Of a stretch of DNA of 64,000 bases, positions 39,975 to 52,588 are shown in pieces (the stretch's first letter is position 1; the number at the start of each line of letters is the position of its first letter). This DNA is from Lasioglossum baleicum. Its lineage: Eukaryota > Arthropoda > Insecta > Hymenoptera > Halictidae. The notes under the pieces are model-generated. The model worked only from the letters and a program-made list of their open reading frames with translations. It was not told the DNA's origin and searched no databases. A program made the translations under genes and the position numbers. The stretch covers positions 62,001 to 126,000 of the forward strand of contig NW_027469221.1 of NCBI RefSeq assembly GCF_051020765.1, written 5' to 3'.

Positions 39975-41600
39975 GCGATATGCGTTATGCGTTATGCGTT
40001 ATGCTTTATGCGATATGCGATATGCGTTATGCGTTATGCGTTATGCGTTATGCGATATGCGTTATTCGTAATGCGTTATGCGTTATGCGTTATGCGTTAT
40101 GCGTTATGCGTTATGCGTTATGCGTTATGCGTTATGCGTTATGCGTTATGCGTTATGCGTTATGCGTTATGCGTTATGCGTTATGCGTTATGCGTTATGC
40201 GTTATGCGTTATGCGTTATGCGTTATGCGTTATGCGTTATGCGTTATGCGTTATGCGTTATGCGTTATGCGTTATGCGTTATGCGTTATGCGTTATGCGT
40301 TATGCGTTAAGCGTTATACGTTATGTGATATGCGTTATGCGTTATGCGTTATGCGTTATGCGTTATGCGTTATGCGTTATGCGTTATGCGTTATGCGTCA
40401 TGCGTTATCCGTTATGCGTTATGCGTTATGCGTTATGCGTAATGCGTTATGCGTTATGCGTTATGCGTAATGCGTTATGCGTTATGCGTTATGCGTTATG
40501 CGTTATGCGTTATGCGTTATGCGTTATGCGTTATGCGATATGCGTTATTCGTTATGCGTTATGCGTTATGCGTTATGCGTTATGCGTTATGCGTTATGCG
40601 TTATGCGTTATGCGTTATGCGTTATGCGTTATGCGTTATGCGTTATGCGTTATGCGTTATGCGTTATGCGTTATGCGTTATGCGTTATGCGTTATGCGTT
40701 ATGCGTCATGCGTTATGCGTTATGCGTTATGCGTTATGCGTTATGCGTTATGCGTTATGCGTTAAGCGTTATACGTTATGCGATATGCGTTATGCGTTAT
40801 GCGTTATGCGTTATGCGTAATGCGTTATGCGTTATGCGTTATGCGTTATGCGTTATGCGTTATGCGATATGCGTTATTCGTTATGCGTTATGCGTTATGC
40901 GTTATGCGTTATGCGTTATGCGTTATGCGTTATGCGTTATGCGTTATGCGTTATGCGTTATGCGTTATGCGTTATGCGTTATGCGTTATGCGTTATGCGT
41001 TATGCGTTATGCGTTATGCGTTATGCGTTATGCGTTATGCGTTATGCGTTATGCGTTATGCGTTATGCGTTATGCGTTATGCGTTATGCGTTAAGCGTTA
41101 TACGTTATGCGATATGCGTTATTCGTTATGCGTTATGCGTTATGCGTTATGCGTCATGCGTTATGGGTTATGCGTTATGCGTTATGCGTTATGCGTAATG
41201 CGTTATGCGTTATGCGTTATGCGTTATGCGTTATGCGTTATGCGTTATGCGTTATGCGTTATGCGATATGCGTTATTCGTAATGCGTTATGCGTTATGCG
41301 TTATGCGTTATGCGTTATGCGTTATGCGTTATGCGTTATGCGTTATGCGTTATGCGTTATGCGTTATGCGTTATCCGTTATGCGTTATGCGTTATGCGTT
41401 ATGCGTTATGCGTTATGCGTTATGCGTTAAGCGTTATATGTTATGCGATATGCGTTATGCGTTATGCGTTATGCGTTATGCGTTATGCGTTATGCGTTAT
41501 GCGTTATGCGTCATGCGTTATCCGTTATCCGTTATGCGTTATGCGTTATGCGTAATGCGTTATGCGTTATGCGTTATGCGTAATGCGTTATGCGTTATGC
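39975..41600 (+). repeat. 2.1-kb duplication, first copy (right edge approximate)
   Basis: The left end is marked by GCGATAT at 39975 and by GCTTTAT at 40003 followed by two GCGATAT units. The order of variants then matches the second copy at offsets of 2,114-2,149 bp. It includes a GCGTCAT to GGGTTAT motif (GGGTTAT at 41165) and an isolated CCGTTAT near 41.37 kb that also recurs in the second copy. Confidence 0.72.
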
Positions 41601-42088
41601 GTTATGCGTTATGCGTTATGCGTTATGCGTTATGCGTCATGCGATATGCGTTATTCGTAATGCGTTATGCGTTATGCGTTATGCGTTATGCGTTATGCGT
41701 TATGCGTTATGCGTTATGCGTTATGCGTTATGCGTTATGCGTTATGCGTTATGCGTTATGCGTTATGCGTCATGCGTTATGCGTTATGCGTTATGCGTTA
41801 TGCGTTATGCGTTATGCGTTAAGCGTTATACGTTATGCGATATGCGTTATGCGTTATGCGTTATGCGTTATGCGATATGCGTTATTCGTAATGCGTTATG
41901 CGTTATGCGTTATGCGTTATGCGTTATGCGTTATGCGTTATGCGTTATGCGTTATGCGTTATGCGTAATGCGTTATGCGTTATGCGTTATGCGTTATGCG
42001 TTATGCGATATGCGTTATTCGTTATGCGTTATGCGTTATGCGTTATGCGTTATGCGTTATGCATTATGCGGTATGCGTTATGCGTTAT

Positions 42089-43740
42089 GCGATATGCGTT
42101 ATGCGTTATGCGTTATGCTTTATGCGATATGCGATATGCGTTATGCGTTATGCGTTATGCGTTATGCGATATGCGTTATTCGTAATGCGTTATGCGTTAT
42201 GCGTTATGCGTTATGCGTTATGCGTTATGCGTTATGCGTTATGCGTTATGCGTTATGCGTTATGCGTTATGCGTTATGCGTTATGCGTTATGCGTTATGC
42301 GTTATGCGTTATGCGTTATGCGTTATGCGTTATGCGTTATGCGTTATGCGTTATGCGTTATGCGTTATGCGTTATGCGTTATGCGTTATGCGTTATGCGT
42401 TATGCGTTATGCGTTATGCGTTATGCGTTAAGCGTTATACGTTATGTGATATGCGTTATGCGTTATGCGTTATGCGTTATGCGTTATGCGTTATGCGTTA
42501 TGCGTTATGCGTTATGCGTCATGCGTTATCCGTTATGCGTTATGCGTTATGCGTTATGCGTAATGCGTTATGCGTTATGCGTTATGCGTAATGCGTTATG
42601 CGTTATGCGTTATGCGTTATGCGTTATGCGTTATGCGTTATGCGTTATGCGTTATGCGATATGCGTTATTCGTTATGCGTTATGCGTTATGCGTTATGCG
42701 TTATGCGTTATGCGTTATGCGTTATGCGTTATGCGTTATGCGTTATGCGTTATGCGTTATGCGTTATGCGTTATGCGTTATGCGTTATGCGTTATGCGTT
42801 ATGCGTTATGCGTTATGCGTTATGCGTCATGCGTTATGCGTTATGCGTTATGCGTTATGCGTTATGCGTTATGCGTTATGCGTTAAGCGTTATACGTTAT
42901 GCGATATGCGTTATGCGTTATGCGTTATGCGTTATGCGTAATGCGTTATGCGTTATGCGTTATGCGTTATGCGTTATGCGTTATGCGATATGCGTTATTC
43001 GTTATGCGTTATGCGTTATGCGTTATGCGTTATGCGTTATGCGTTATGCGTTATGCGTTATGCGTTATGCGTTATGCGTTATGCGTTATGCGTTATGCGT
43101 TATGCGTTATGCGTTATGCGTTATGCGTTATGCGTTATGCGTTATGCGTTATGCGTTATGCGTTATGCGTTATGCGTTATGCGTTATGCGTTATGCGTTA
43201 TGCGTTATGCGTTATGCGTTATGCGTTATGCGTTAAGCGTTATACGTTATGCGATATGCGTTATTCGTTATGCGTTATGCGTTATGCGTTATGCGTCATG
43301 CGTTATGGGTTATGCGTTATGCGTTATGCGTTATGCGTAATGCGTTATGCGTTATGCGTTATGCGTTATGCGTTATGCGTTATGCGTTATGCGTTATGCG
43401 TTATGCGATATGCGTTATTCGTAATGCGTTATGCGTTATGCGTTATGCGTTATGCGTTATGCGTTATGCGTTATGCGTTATGCGTTATGCGTTATGCGTT
43501 ATGCGTTATGCGTTATGCGTTATCCGTTATGCGTTATGCGTTATGCGTTATGCGTTATGCGTTATGCGTTATGCGTTAAGCGTTATATGTTATGCGATAT
43601 GCGTTATGCGTTATGCGTTATGCGTTATGCGTTATGCGTTATGCGTTATGCGTTATGCGTCATGCGTTATCCGTTATCCGTTATGCGTTATGCGTTATGC
43701 GTAATGCGTTATGCGTTATGCGTTATGCGTAATGCGTTAT
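42089..43740 (+). repeat. 2.1-kb duplication, second copy (right edge approximate)
   Basis: GCGATAT at 42089 and GCTTTAT at 42117 sit exactly 2,114 bp (302 units) after their partners in the first copy. The offset then grows to 2,121 and 2,142 bp by whole-unit gains. GGGTTAT at 43307 pairs with the one at 41165. About 490 bp between the two copies, 41.6-42.09 kb, is not part of the repeat. Confidence 0.72.
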
Positions 43741-43978
43741 GCGTTATGCGTTATGCGTTATGCGTTATGCGTTATGCGTTATGCGATATGCGTTATTCGT
43801 TATGCGTTATGCGTTATGCGTTATGCGTTATGCGTTATGCGTTATGCGTTATGCGTTATGCGTTATGCGTTATGCGTTATGCGATATGCGTTATTCGTTA
43901 TGCGTTATGCGTTATGCGTTATGCGTTATGCGTTATGCGTTATGCGTTATGCGTTATGCGTTATGCGTTATGCGTTAT

Positions 43979-44020
43979 GCGATATGCGTTATTCGTTATG
44001 CATTGTGCGTTATCCGTTAT
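43979..44020 (+). repeat. Chimeric C module, right copy
   Basis: Exactly the same six units and breakpoint as the copy at 6081, 37,898 bp away (5,414 units). The flanking order of variants for several hundred bases on both sides also corresponds. Confidence 0.8.
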
Positions 44021-45287
44021 GCGTTATGCGTTATGCGTTATGCGTTATGCGTTATGCGTTATGCGTTATGCGTCATGCGATATGCGTTATTCGTAATGCG
44101 TTATGCGTTATGCGTTATGCGTTATGCGTTATGCGTTATGCGTTATGCGTTATGCGTTATGCGTTATGCGTTATGCGTTATGCGTTATGCGTTATGCGTT
44201 ATGCGTTATGCGTCATGCGTTATGCGTTATGCGTTATGCGTTATGCGTTATGCGTTATGCGTTAAGCGTTATACGTTATGCGATATGCGTTATGCGTTAT
44301 GCGTTATGCGTTATGCGATATGCGTTATTCGTAATGCGTTATGCGTTATGCGTTATGCGTTATGCGTTATGCGTTATGCGTTATGCGTTATGCGTTATGC
44401 GTTATGCGTAATGCGTTATGCGTTATGCGTTATGCGTTATGCGTTATGCGATATGCGTTATTCGTTATGCGTTATGCGTTATGCGTTATGCGTTATGCGT
44501 TATGCATTATGCGGTATGCGTTATGCGTTATGCGTTATGCGTTATGCGTTATGCGTTATGCGTTATGCGTTATGCGTTATGCGTTATGCGTTAAGCGTTA
44601 TACGTTATGCGATATGCGTTATGCGTTATGCGTTATGCGTTATGCGTTATGCGTTAAGCGTTATACGTTATGCGATATGCGTTATGCGTTATGCGTTATG
44701 CGTTATGCGTTATGCGTCATGCGTTATGTGTTATGCGTTATGCGTTATGCGTTATGCGTAATGCGTTATGCGTTATGCGTTATGCGTTATGCGTTATGCG
44801 TTATGCGTTATGCGTTATGCGTTATGCGTTATGCGTTATGCGTTATGCGTTATGCGTTATGCGTTATGCGTTATGCGTTATGCGTTATGCGTCATGCGTC
44901 ATGCGTTATGCGTTATGCGTTATGCGTTATGCGTTATGCGTTATGCGTTATGCGTTAAGCGTTATACGTTATGCGATATGCGTTATGCGTTATGCGTTAT
45001 GCGTTATGCGTTGTGCGTCATGCGTTATCCGTTATGCGTTATGCGTTATGCGTTATGCGTAATGCGTTATGCGTTATGCGTTATGCGTTATGCGTTATGC
45101 GATATGCGTTATGCGTTATGCGTTATGCGTTATGCGTTATGCGTTATGCGTTATGCGTTATGCGTTATGCGTTATGCGTTATGCGTTATGCGTTATGCGT
45201 TATGCGTTATGCGTTATGCGTTATGCGTTATGCGTTATGCGTTATGCGTTATGCGTTATGCGTTATGCGTTATGCGTTATGCGTTAT

Positions 45288-45343
45288 GCGATATGCGTCA
45301 TGCGTTAAGCGTTATGCGTTATGCATTATGCGTTATCCGTTAT
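45288..45343 (+). repeat. C module 7, GCATTAT form
   Basis: As the other C modules except that the sixth unit, at 45323, is GCATTAT rather than GCATTGT. It directly precedes a 78-unit plain run and B1. I place the start of the B-type section here. Confidence 0.85.
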
Positions 45344-45889
45344 GCGTTATGCGTTATGCGTTATGCGTTATGCGTTATGCGTTATGCGTTATGCGTTATG
45401 CGTTATGCGTTATGCGTTATGCGTTATGCGTTATGCGTTATGCGTTATGCGTTATGCGTTATGCGTTATGCGTTATGCGTTATGCGTTATGCGTTATGCG
45501 TTATGCGTTATGCGTTATGCGTTATGCGTTATGCGTTATGCGTTATGCGTTATGCGTTATGCGTTATGCGTTATGCGTTATGCGTTATGCGTTATGCGTT
45601 ATGCGTTATGCGTTATGCGTTATGCGTTATGCGTTATGCGTTATGCGTTATGCGTTATGCGTTATGCGTTATGCGTTATGCGTTATGCGTTATGCGTTAT
45701 GCGTTATGCGTTATGCGTTATGCGTTATGCGTTATGCGTTATGCGTTATGCGTTATGCGTTATGCGTTATGCGTTATGCGTTATGCGTTATGCGTTATGC
45801 GTTATGCGTTATGCGTTATGCGTTATGCGTTATGCGTTATGCGTTATGCGTTATGCGTTATGCGTTATGCGTTATGCGTTATGCGTTAT
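45344..45889 (+). repeat. Pure run of 78 plain units, first copy
   Basis: No variant unit is seen in 546 bp between CCGTTAT at 45337 and GTGTTAT at 45890. Confidence 0.85.
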
Positions 45890-45987
45890 GTGTTATGCGT
45901 TGTGCTTTACGGGTTATGCGATATCCGTTATGCGTTATGACTTTTTCATTGAGCGTTATGCGTTATGCGTAATGCGTTATGCATTAT
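45890..45987 (+). repeat. B element 1
   Basis: In order: GTGTTAT at 45890, GCGTTGT at 45897, GCTTTAC at 45904, GGGTTAT at 45911, GCGATAT at 45918, CCGTTAT at 45925 (the GCGATAT/CCGTTAT join creates a GATATC palindrome), one plain unit, then GACTTTT at 45939 with TCATTGA at 45946. The tail has GCGTAAT at 45967 and GCATTAT at 45981. The element is 14 units long. It follows a perfect run of 78 plain units. Confidence 0.9.
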
Positions 45988-46386
45988 GCGTTATGCGTTA
46001 TGCGTTATGCGTTATGCGTCATGCGTTATCCGTTATGCGTTATGCGTTATGCGTTATGCGTTATGCGTAATGCGTAATGCGTTATGCGTTATGCGTTATG
46101 CGTTATGCGTTATGCGTTATGCGTTATGCGTTATGCGTTATGCGTTATGCGTTATGCGTTATGCGTTATGCGTTATGCGTTATGCGTTATGCGTTATGCG
46201 TTATGCGTTATGCGTTATGCGTTATGCGTTATGCGTTATGCGTTATGCGTTATGCGTTATGCGTTATGCGTTATGCGTTATGCGTTATGCGTTATGCGTT
46301 ATGCGTTATGCGTTATGCGTTATGCGTTATGCGTTATGCGTTATGCGTTACGCGTTACGCGTTACGCGTTATGCGTTATGCGTTAT

Positions 46387-46484
46387 GTGTTATGCGTTGT
46401 GCTTTACGGGTTATGCGATATCCGTTATGCGTTATGACTTTTTCATTGAGCGTTATGCGTTATGCGTAATGCGTTATGCATTAT
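46387..46484 (+). repeat. B element 2 (GCGTTAC-led)
   Basis: GACTTTT at 46436. It is preceded by three adjacent GCGTTAC units (46345, 46352, 46359), the last 77 bp before GACTTTT. Each GCGTTAC forms an ACGCGT palindrome with the next unit. It is the left member of a pair with B3, 301 bp on. Confidence 0.9.
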
Positions 46485-46687
46485 GCGTTATGCGTTATGC
46501 GTTATGCGTTATGCGTTATGCGTTATGCGTTATGCGTCATGCGTTATGCGTTATGCGTTATGCGTTATGCGTTATGCGTTATGCGTTATGCGTTATGCGT
46601 TATGCGTTATGCGTTATGCGTTATGCGTTATGCGTTATGCGTTATGCGTTATGCGTTATGCGTTATGCGTTATGCGTTATGCGTTAT

Positions 46688-46785
46688 GTGTTATGCGTTG
46701 TGCTTTACGGGTTATGCGATATCCGTTATGCGTTATGACTTTTTCATTGAGCGTTATGCGTTATGCGTAATGCGTTATGCATTAT
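46688..46785 (+). repeat. B element 3 (right member of pair)
   Basis: GACTTTT at 46737. No GCGTTAC lies between B2 and B3; a GCGTCAT near 46.53 kb is the only marked unit in the gap. The roughly 0.9 kb that follows is shared with the sequence after B9 at an offset of 7,868 bp. Confidence 0.9.
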
Positions 46786-49214
46786 GCGTTATGCGTTATG
46801 CGTTATGCGTTATGCGTTATGCGTTATGCGTCATGCGTTATGCGTTATGCGTTATGCGTTATGCGTTATGCGATATGCGTTATGCGTTATGCGTTATGCG
46901 TTATGCGTTATGCGTTATGCGTTATGCGTAATGCGTTATGCGTTATGCGTTATGCGTTATGCGTTATGCGTTATGCGTTATGCGTTATGCGTTATGCGTT
47001 ATGCGATATGCGTTATTCGTTATGCGTTATGCGTTATGCGTTATGCGTTATGCGCTATGCGTTATGCGTTATGCGTTATGCGTTATGCGATATGCGTTAT
47101 TCGTTATGCGTTATGCGTTATGCGTTATGCGTTATGCGTTATGCGTTATGCGTTATGCGTTATGCGTTATGCGTTATGCGTTATGCGTTATGCGTTATGC
47201 GTTATGCGTTATGCGTTATGCGTTATGCGTTATGCGTTATGCGTTATGCGTTATGCGTCATGCGTTATGCGTTATGCGTTATGCGTTATGCGTTATGCGT
47301 TATGCGTTATACGTTATGCGATATGCGTTATGCGTTATGCGTTATGCGTTATGCGTTATGCGATATGCGTTATGCGTTATGCGTTATGCGTTATGCGTTA
47401 TGCGTTATGCGTTATGCGTTATGCGTTATGCGTTATGCGTCATGCGTTATCCGTTATGCGTTATGCGCTATGCGTTATGCGTAATGCGTTATGCGTTATG
47501 CGTTATGCGTTACGCGTTATGCGTTATGCGTTATGCGTTATGCGTTATGCGATATGCGTTATTCGTTATGCGTTATGCGTTATGCGTTATGCGTTATGCG
47601 TTATGCGTTATGCGTTATGCGTTATGCGTTATGCGTTATGCGTTATGCGTTATGCGTTATGCGTTATGCGTCATGCGTTATGTGTTATGCGTTATGCGTT
47701 ATGCGTTATGCGTAATGCGTTATGCGTTATGCGTTATGCGTTATGCGTTATGCGTTATGCGTTATGCGTTATGCGTTATGCGATATGCGTTATTCGTAAT
47801 GCGTTATGCGTTATGCGTTATGCGTTATGCGTTATGCGTTATGCGTTATGCGTTATGCGTTATGCGTTATGCGTTATGCGTTATGCGTTATGCGTTATGC
47901 GTTATGCGTTATGCGTTATGCGTTATGCGTTATGCGTTATGCGTTATGCGTTATGCGTTATGCGTTAAGCGTTATATGTTATGCGATATGCGTTATGCGT
48001 TATGCGTTATGCGTTATGCGTTATGCGTTATGCGTCATGCGTTATCCGTTATCCGTTATGCGTTATGCGTTATGCGTAATGCGTTATGCGTTATGCGTTA
48101 TGCGTAATGCGTTATGCGTTATGCGTTATGCGATATGCGTTATTCGTAATGCGTTATGCGTTATGCGTTATGCGTTATGCGTTATGCGTTATGCGTTATG
48201 CGTTATGCGTTATGCGTTATGCGTTATGCGTTATGCGTTATGCGTTATGCGTTATGCGTTATACGTTATGCGTTATGCGTTATGCGTTATGCGTTATGCG
48301 TTATGCGTTATGCGTTATGCGTTATGCGTTATGCGTTATGCGTTATGCGTTATGCGTTATGCGTTATGCGTTATGCGTTATGCGTTATGCGTTATGCGTT
48401 AAGCGTTATACGTTATGTGATATGCGTTATGCGTTATGCGTTATGCGTTATGCGTTATGCGTTATGCGTTATGCGTTATGCGTTATGCGTCATGCGTTAT
48501 CCGTTATGCGTTATGCGTTATGCGTTATGCGTAATGCGTTATGCGTTATGCGTTATGCGTAATGCGTTATGCGTTATGCGTTATGCGTTATGCGTTATGC
48601 GTTATGCGTTATGCGTTATGCGTTATGCGTTATGCGATATGCGTTATTCGTTATGCGTTATGCGTTATGCGTTATGCGTTATGCGTTATGCGTTATGCGT
48701 TATGCGTTATGCGTTATGCGTTATGCGTTATGCGTTATGCGTTATGCGTTATGCGTTATGCGTTATGCGTTATGCGTTATGCGTTATGCGTTATGCGTTA
48801 TGCGTCATGCGTCATGCGTTATGCGTTATGCGTTATGCGTTATGCGTTATGCGTTATGCGTTATGCGTTAAGCGTTATACGTTATGCGATATGCGTTATG
48901 CGTTATGCGTTATGCGTTATGCGTTGTGCGTCATGCGTTATCCGTTATGCGTTATGCGTTATGCGTTATGCGTAATGCGTTATGCGTTATGCGTTATGCG
49001 TTATGCGTTATGCGATATGCGGTATGCGTTATGCGTTATGCGTTATGCGTTATGCGTTATGCGTTATGCGTTATGCGTTATGCGTTATGCGTTATGCGTT
49101 ATGCGTTATGCGTTATGCGTTATGCGTTATGCGTTATGCGTTATGCGTTATGCGTTATGCGTTATGCGTTATGCGTTATGCGTTATGCGTTATGCGTTAT
49201 GCGTTATGCGTTAT

Positions 49215-49270
49215 GCGATATGCGTCATGCGTTAAGCGTTATGCGTTATGCATTATGCGTTATCCGTTAT
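49215..49270 (+). repeat. C module 8, GCATTAT form
   Basis: Located 3,927 bp after C7, in front of the 78-unit run leading to B4. About 200 bp upstream the array has a private GCGGTAT near 49019. Confidence 0.85.
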
Positions 49271-49816
49271 GCGTTATGCGTTATGCGTTATGCGTTATGC
49301 GTTATGCGTTATGCGTTATGCGTTATGCGTTATGCGTTATGCGTTATGCGTTATGCGTTATGCGTTATGCGTTATGCGTTATGCGTTATGCGTTATGCGT
49401 TATGCGTTATGCGTTATGCGTTATGCGTTATGCGTTATGCGTTATGCGTTATGCGTTATGCGTTATGCGTTATGCGTTATGCGTTATGCGTTATGCGTTA
49501 TGCGTTATGCGTTATGCGTTATGCGTTATGCGTTATGCGTTATGCGTTATGCGTTATGCGTTATGCGTTATGCGTTATGCGTTATGCGTTATGCGTTATG
49601 CGTTATGCGTTATGCGTTATGCGTTATGCGTTATGCGTTATGCGTTATGCGTTATGCGTTATGCGTTATGCGTTATGCGTTATGCGTTATGCGTTATGCG
49701 TTATGCGTTATGCGTTATGCGTTATGCGTTATGCGTTATGCGTTATGCGTTATGCGTTATGCGTTATGCGTTATGCGTTATGCGTTATGCGTTATGCGTT
49801 ATGCGTTATGCGTTAT
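49271..49816 (+). repeat. Pure run of 78 plain units, second copy
   Basis: 546 bp between CCGTTAT at 49264 and GTGTTAT at 49817: exactly the same length as the first copy. Confidence 0.85.
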
Positions 49817-49914
49817 GTGTTATGCGTTGTGCTTTACGGGTTATGCGATATCCGTTATGCGTTATGACTTTTTCATTGAGCGTTATGCGTTATGCGTAAT
49901 GCGTTATGCATTAT
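49817..49914 (+). repeat. B element 4
   Basis: GACTTTT at 49866. Like B1 it comes directly after a C module (49215) and a perfect run of 78 plain units. It is 3,927 bp (561 units) from B1. Confidence 0.9.
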
Positions 49915-50894
49915 GCGTTATGCGTTATGCGTTATGCGTCATGCGTTATCCGTTATGCGTTATGCGTTATGCGTTATGCGTAATGCGTTATGCGTTATGC
50001 GTTATGCGTTATGCGATATGCGTTATTCGTTATGCGTTATGCGTTATGCGTTATGCGTTATGCGTTATGCGTTATGCGTTATGCGTTATGCGTTATGCGT
50101 TATGCGTTATGCGTTATGCGTTATGCGTTATGCGTTATGCGTTATGCGTTAAGCGTTATACGTTATGCGATATGCGTTATGCGTTATGCGTTATGCGTTA
50201 TGCGTTATGCGTCATGCGTTATGTGTTATGCGTTATGCGTTATGCGTTATGCGTAATGCGTTATGCGTTATGCGTTATGCGTTATGCGTTATGCGTTATG
50301 CGTTATGCGTCATGCGTTATCCGTTATGCGTTATGCGTTATGCGTTATGCGTAATGCGTAATGCGTTATGCGTTATGCGTTATGCGTTATGCGTTATGCG
50401 TTATGCGTTATGCGTTATGCGTTATGCGTTATGCGTTATGCGTTATGCGTTATGCGTTATGTGTTATGCGTTATGCGTTATGCGTTATGCGTAATGCGTT
50501 ATGCGTTATGCGTTATGCGTTATGCGTTATGCGTTATGCGTTATGCGTTATGCGTCATGCGTTATCCGTTATGCGTTATGCGTTATGCGTTATGCGTTAT
50601 GCGTAATGCGTAATGCGTTATGCGTTATGCGTTATGCGTTATGCGTTATGCGTTATGCGTTATGCGTTATGCGTTATGCGTTATGCGTTATGCGTTATGC
50701 GTTATGCGTTATGCGTTATGCGTTATGCGTTATGCGTTATGCGTTATGCGTTATGCGTTATGCGTTATGCGTTATGCGTTATGCGTTATGCGTTATGCGT
50801 TATGCGTTATGCGTTATGCGTTATGCGTTATGCGTTATGCGTTATGCGTTATGCGTTATGCGTTACGCGTTACGCGTTATGCGTTATGCGTTAT

Positions 50895-50992
50895 GTGTTA
50901 TGCGTTGTGCTTTACGGGTTATGCGATATCCGTTATGCGTTATGACTTTTTCATTGAGCGTTATGCGTTATGCGTAATGCGTTATGCATTAT
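50895..50992 (+). repeat. B element 5 (GCGTTAC-led)
   Basis: GACTTTT at 50944, with two GCGTTAC units at 50860 and 50867; the second is again 77 bp upstream. It is paired with B6, 301 bp on. Confidence 0.9.
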
Positions 50993-51195
50993 GCGTTATG
51001 CGTTATGCGTTATGCGTTATGCGTTATGCGTTATGCGTTATGCGTCATGCGTTATGCGTTATGCGTTATGCGTTATGCGTTATGCGTTATGCGTTATGCG
51101 TTATGCGTTATGCGTTATGCGTTATGCGTTATGCGTTATGCGTTATGCGTTATGCGTTATGCGTTATGCGTTATGCGTTATGCGTTATGCGTTAT

Positions 51196-51293
51196 GTGTT
51201 ATGCGTTGTGCTTTACGGGTTATGCGATATCCGTTATGCGTTATGACTTTTTCATTGAGCGTTATGCGTTATGCGTAATGCGTTATGCATTAT
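51196..51293 (+). repeat. B element 6 (right member of pair)
   Basis: GACTTTT at 51245. After its tail the array runs into a GCGTCAT-CCGTTAT block resembling the one after B4, so a segment of roughly 1.28 kb (50.2-50.6 kb) is largely repeated at 51.4-51.9 kb. Confidence 0.9.
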
Positions 51294-52532
51294 GCGTTAT
51301 GCGTTATGCGTTATGCGTCATGCGTTATCCGTTATGCGTTATGCGTTATGCGTTATGCGTAATGCGTTATGCGTTATGCGTTATGCGTTATGCGATATGC
51401 GTTATGCGTTATGCGTTATGCGTTAAGCGTTATACGTTATGCGATATGCGTTATGCGTTATGCGTTATGCGTTATGCGTTATGCGTCATGCGTTATGTGT
51501 TATGCGTTATGCGTTATGCGTTATGCGTAATGCGTTATGCGTTATGCGTTATGCGTTATGCGTTATGCGTTATGCGTTATGCGTCATGCGTTATCCGTTA
51601 TGCGTTATGCGTTATGCGTTATGCGTAATGCGTAATGCGTTATGCGTTATGCGTTATGCGTTATGCGTTATGCGTTATGCGTTATGCGTTATGCGTTATG
51701 CGTTATGCGTTATGCGTTATGCGTTATGCGTTATGCGTTATGTGTTATGCGTTATGCGTTATGCGTTATGCGTAATGCGTTATGCGTTATGCGTTATGCG
51801 TTATGCGTTATGCGTTATGCGTTATGCGTTATGCGTCATGCGTTATCCGTTATGCGTTATGCGTTATGCGTTATGCGTTATGCGTAATGCGTAATGCGTT
51901 ATGCGTTATGCGTTATGCGTTATGCGTTATGCGTTATGCGTTATGCGTTATGCGTTATGCGTTATGCGTTATGCGTTATGCGTTATGCGTTATGCGTTAT
52001 GCGTTATGCGTTATGCGTTATGCGTTATGCGTTATGCGTTATGCGTTATGCGTTATGCGTTATGCGTTATGCGTTATGCGTTATGCGTTATGCGTTATGC
52101 GTTATGCGTTATGCGTTATGCGTTATGCGTTATGCGTTATGCGTTATGCGTTATGCGTTATGCGTTATGCGTTATGCGTTATGCGTTATGCGTTATGCGT
52201 TATGCGTTATGCGTTATGCGTTATGCGTTATGCGTTATGCGTTATGCGTTATGCGTTATGCGTTATGCGTTATGCGTTATGCGTTATGCGTAATGCGTTA
52301 TGCGTTATGCGTTATGCGTTATGCGTTATGCGATATGCGTTATGCGTTATGCGTTATGCGTTATGCGTTATGCGTTATGCGTTATGCGTTATGCGTTATG
52401 CGTTATGCGTTATGCGTTATGCGTTATGCGTTATGCGTTATGCGTTATGCGTTATGCGTTATGCGTTATGCGTTATGCGTTATGCGTTATGCGTTATGCG
52501 TTATGCGTTATGCGTTATGCGTTATGCGTTAT

Positions 52533-52588
52533 GCGATATGCGTCATGCGTTAAGCGTTATGCGTTATGCATTATGCGTTATCCGTTAT
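52533..52588 (+). repeat. C module 9, GCATTAT form
   Basis: Located 3,318 bp after C8, in front of the 78-unit run leading to B7. Confidence 0.85.

Larger units (their letters stand above)
38624..45287 (+). repeat. Transition zone without A or B elements
   Basis: No GACTTTT unit occurs in these 6.7 kb, the longest stretch without one after the first 36 kb. Variant series resemble parts of 9-11 kb, 5.9-6.4 kb and 34-37 kb spliced together. GCATTAT followed by GCGGTAT marks two spots, 42061 and 44504, 2,443 bp apart (349 units). At 44.58-44.68 kb two GCGTTAA blocks follow each other within about 60 bp, which looks like a recent short duplication. Confidence 0.7.

Noticed and set aside
45897..45917. 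CENP-B box in the GCTTTAC-GGGTTAT part of B elements (it contains CGGG)
   Set aside because: The required TTCG and the A three bases before CGGG are not at the right spacing. Only the CGGG matches.
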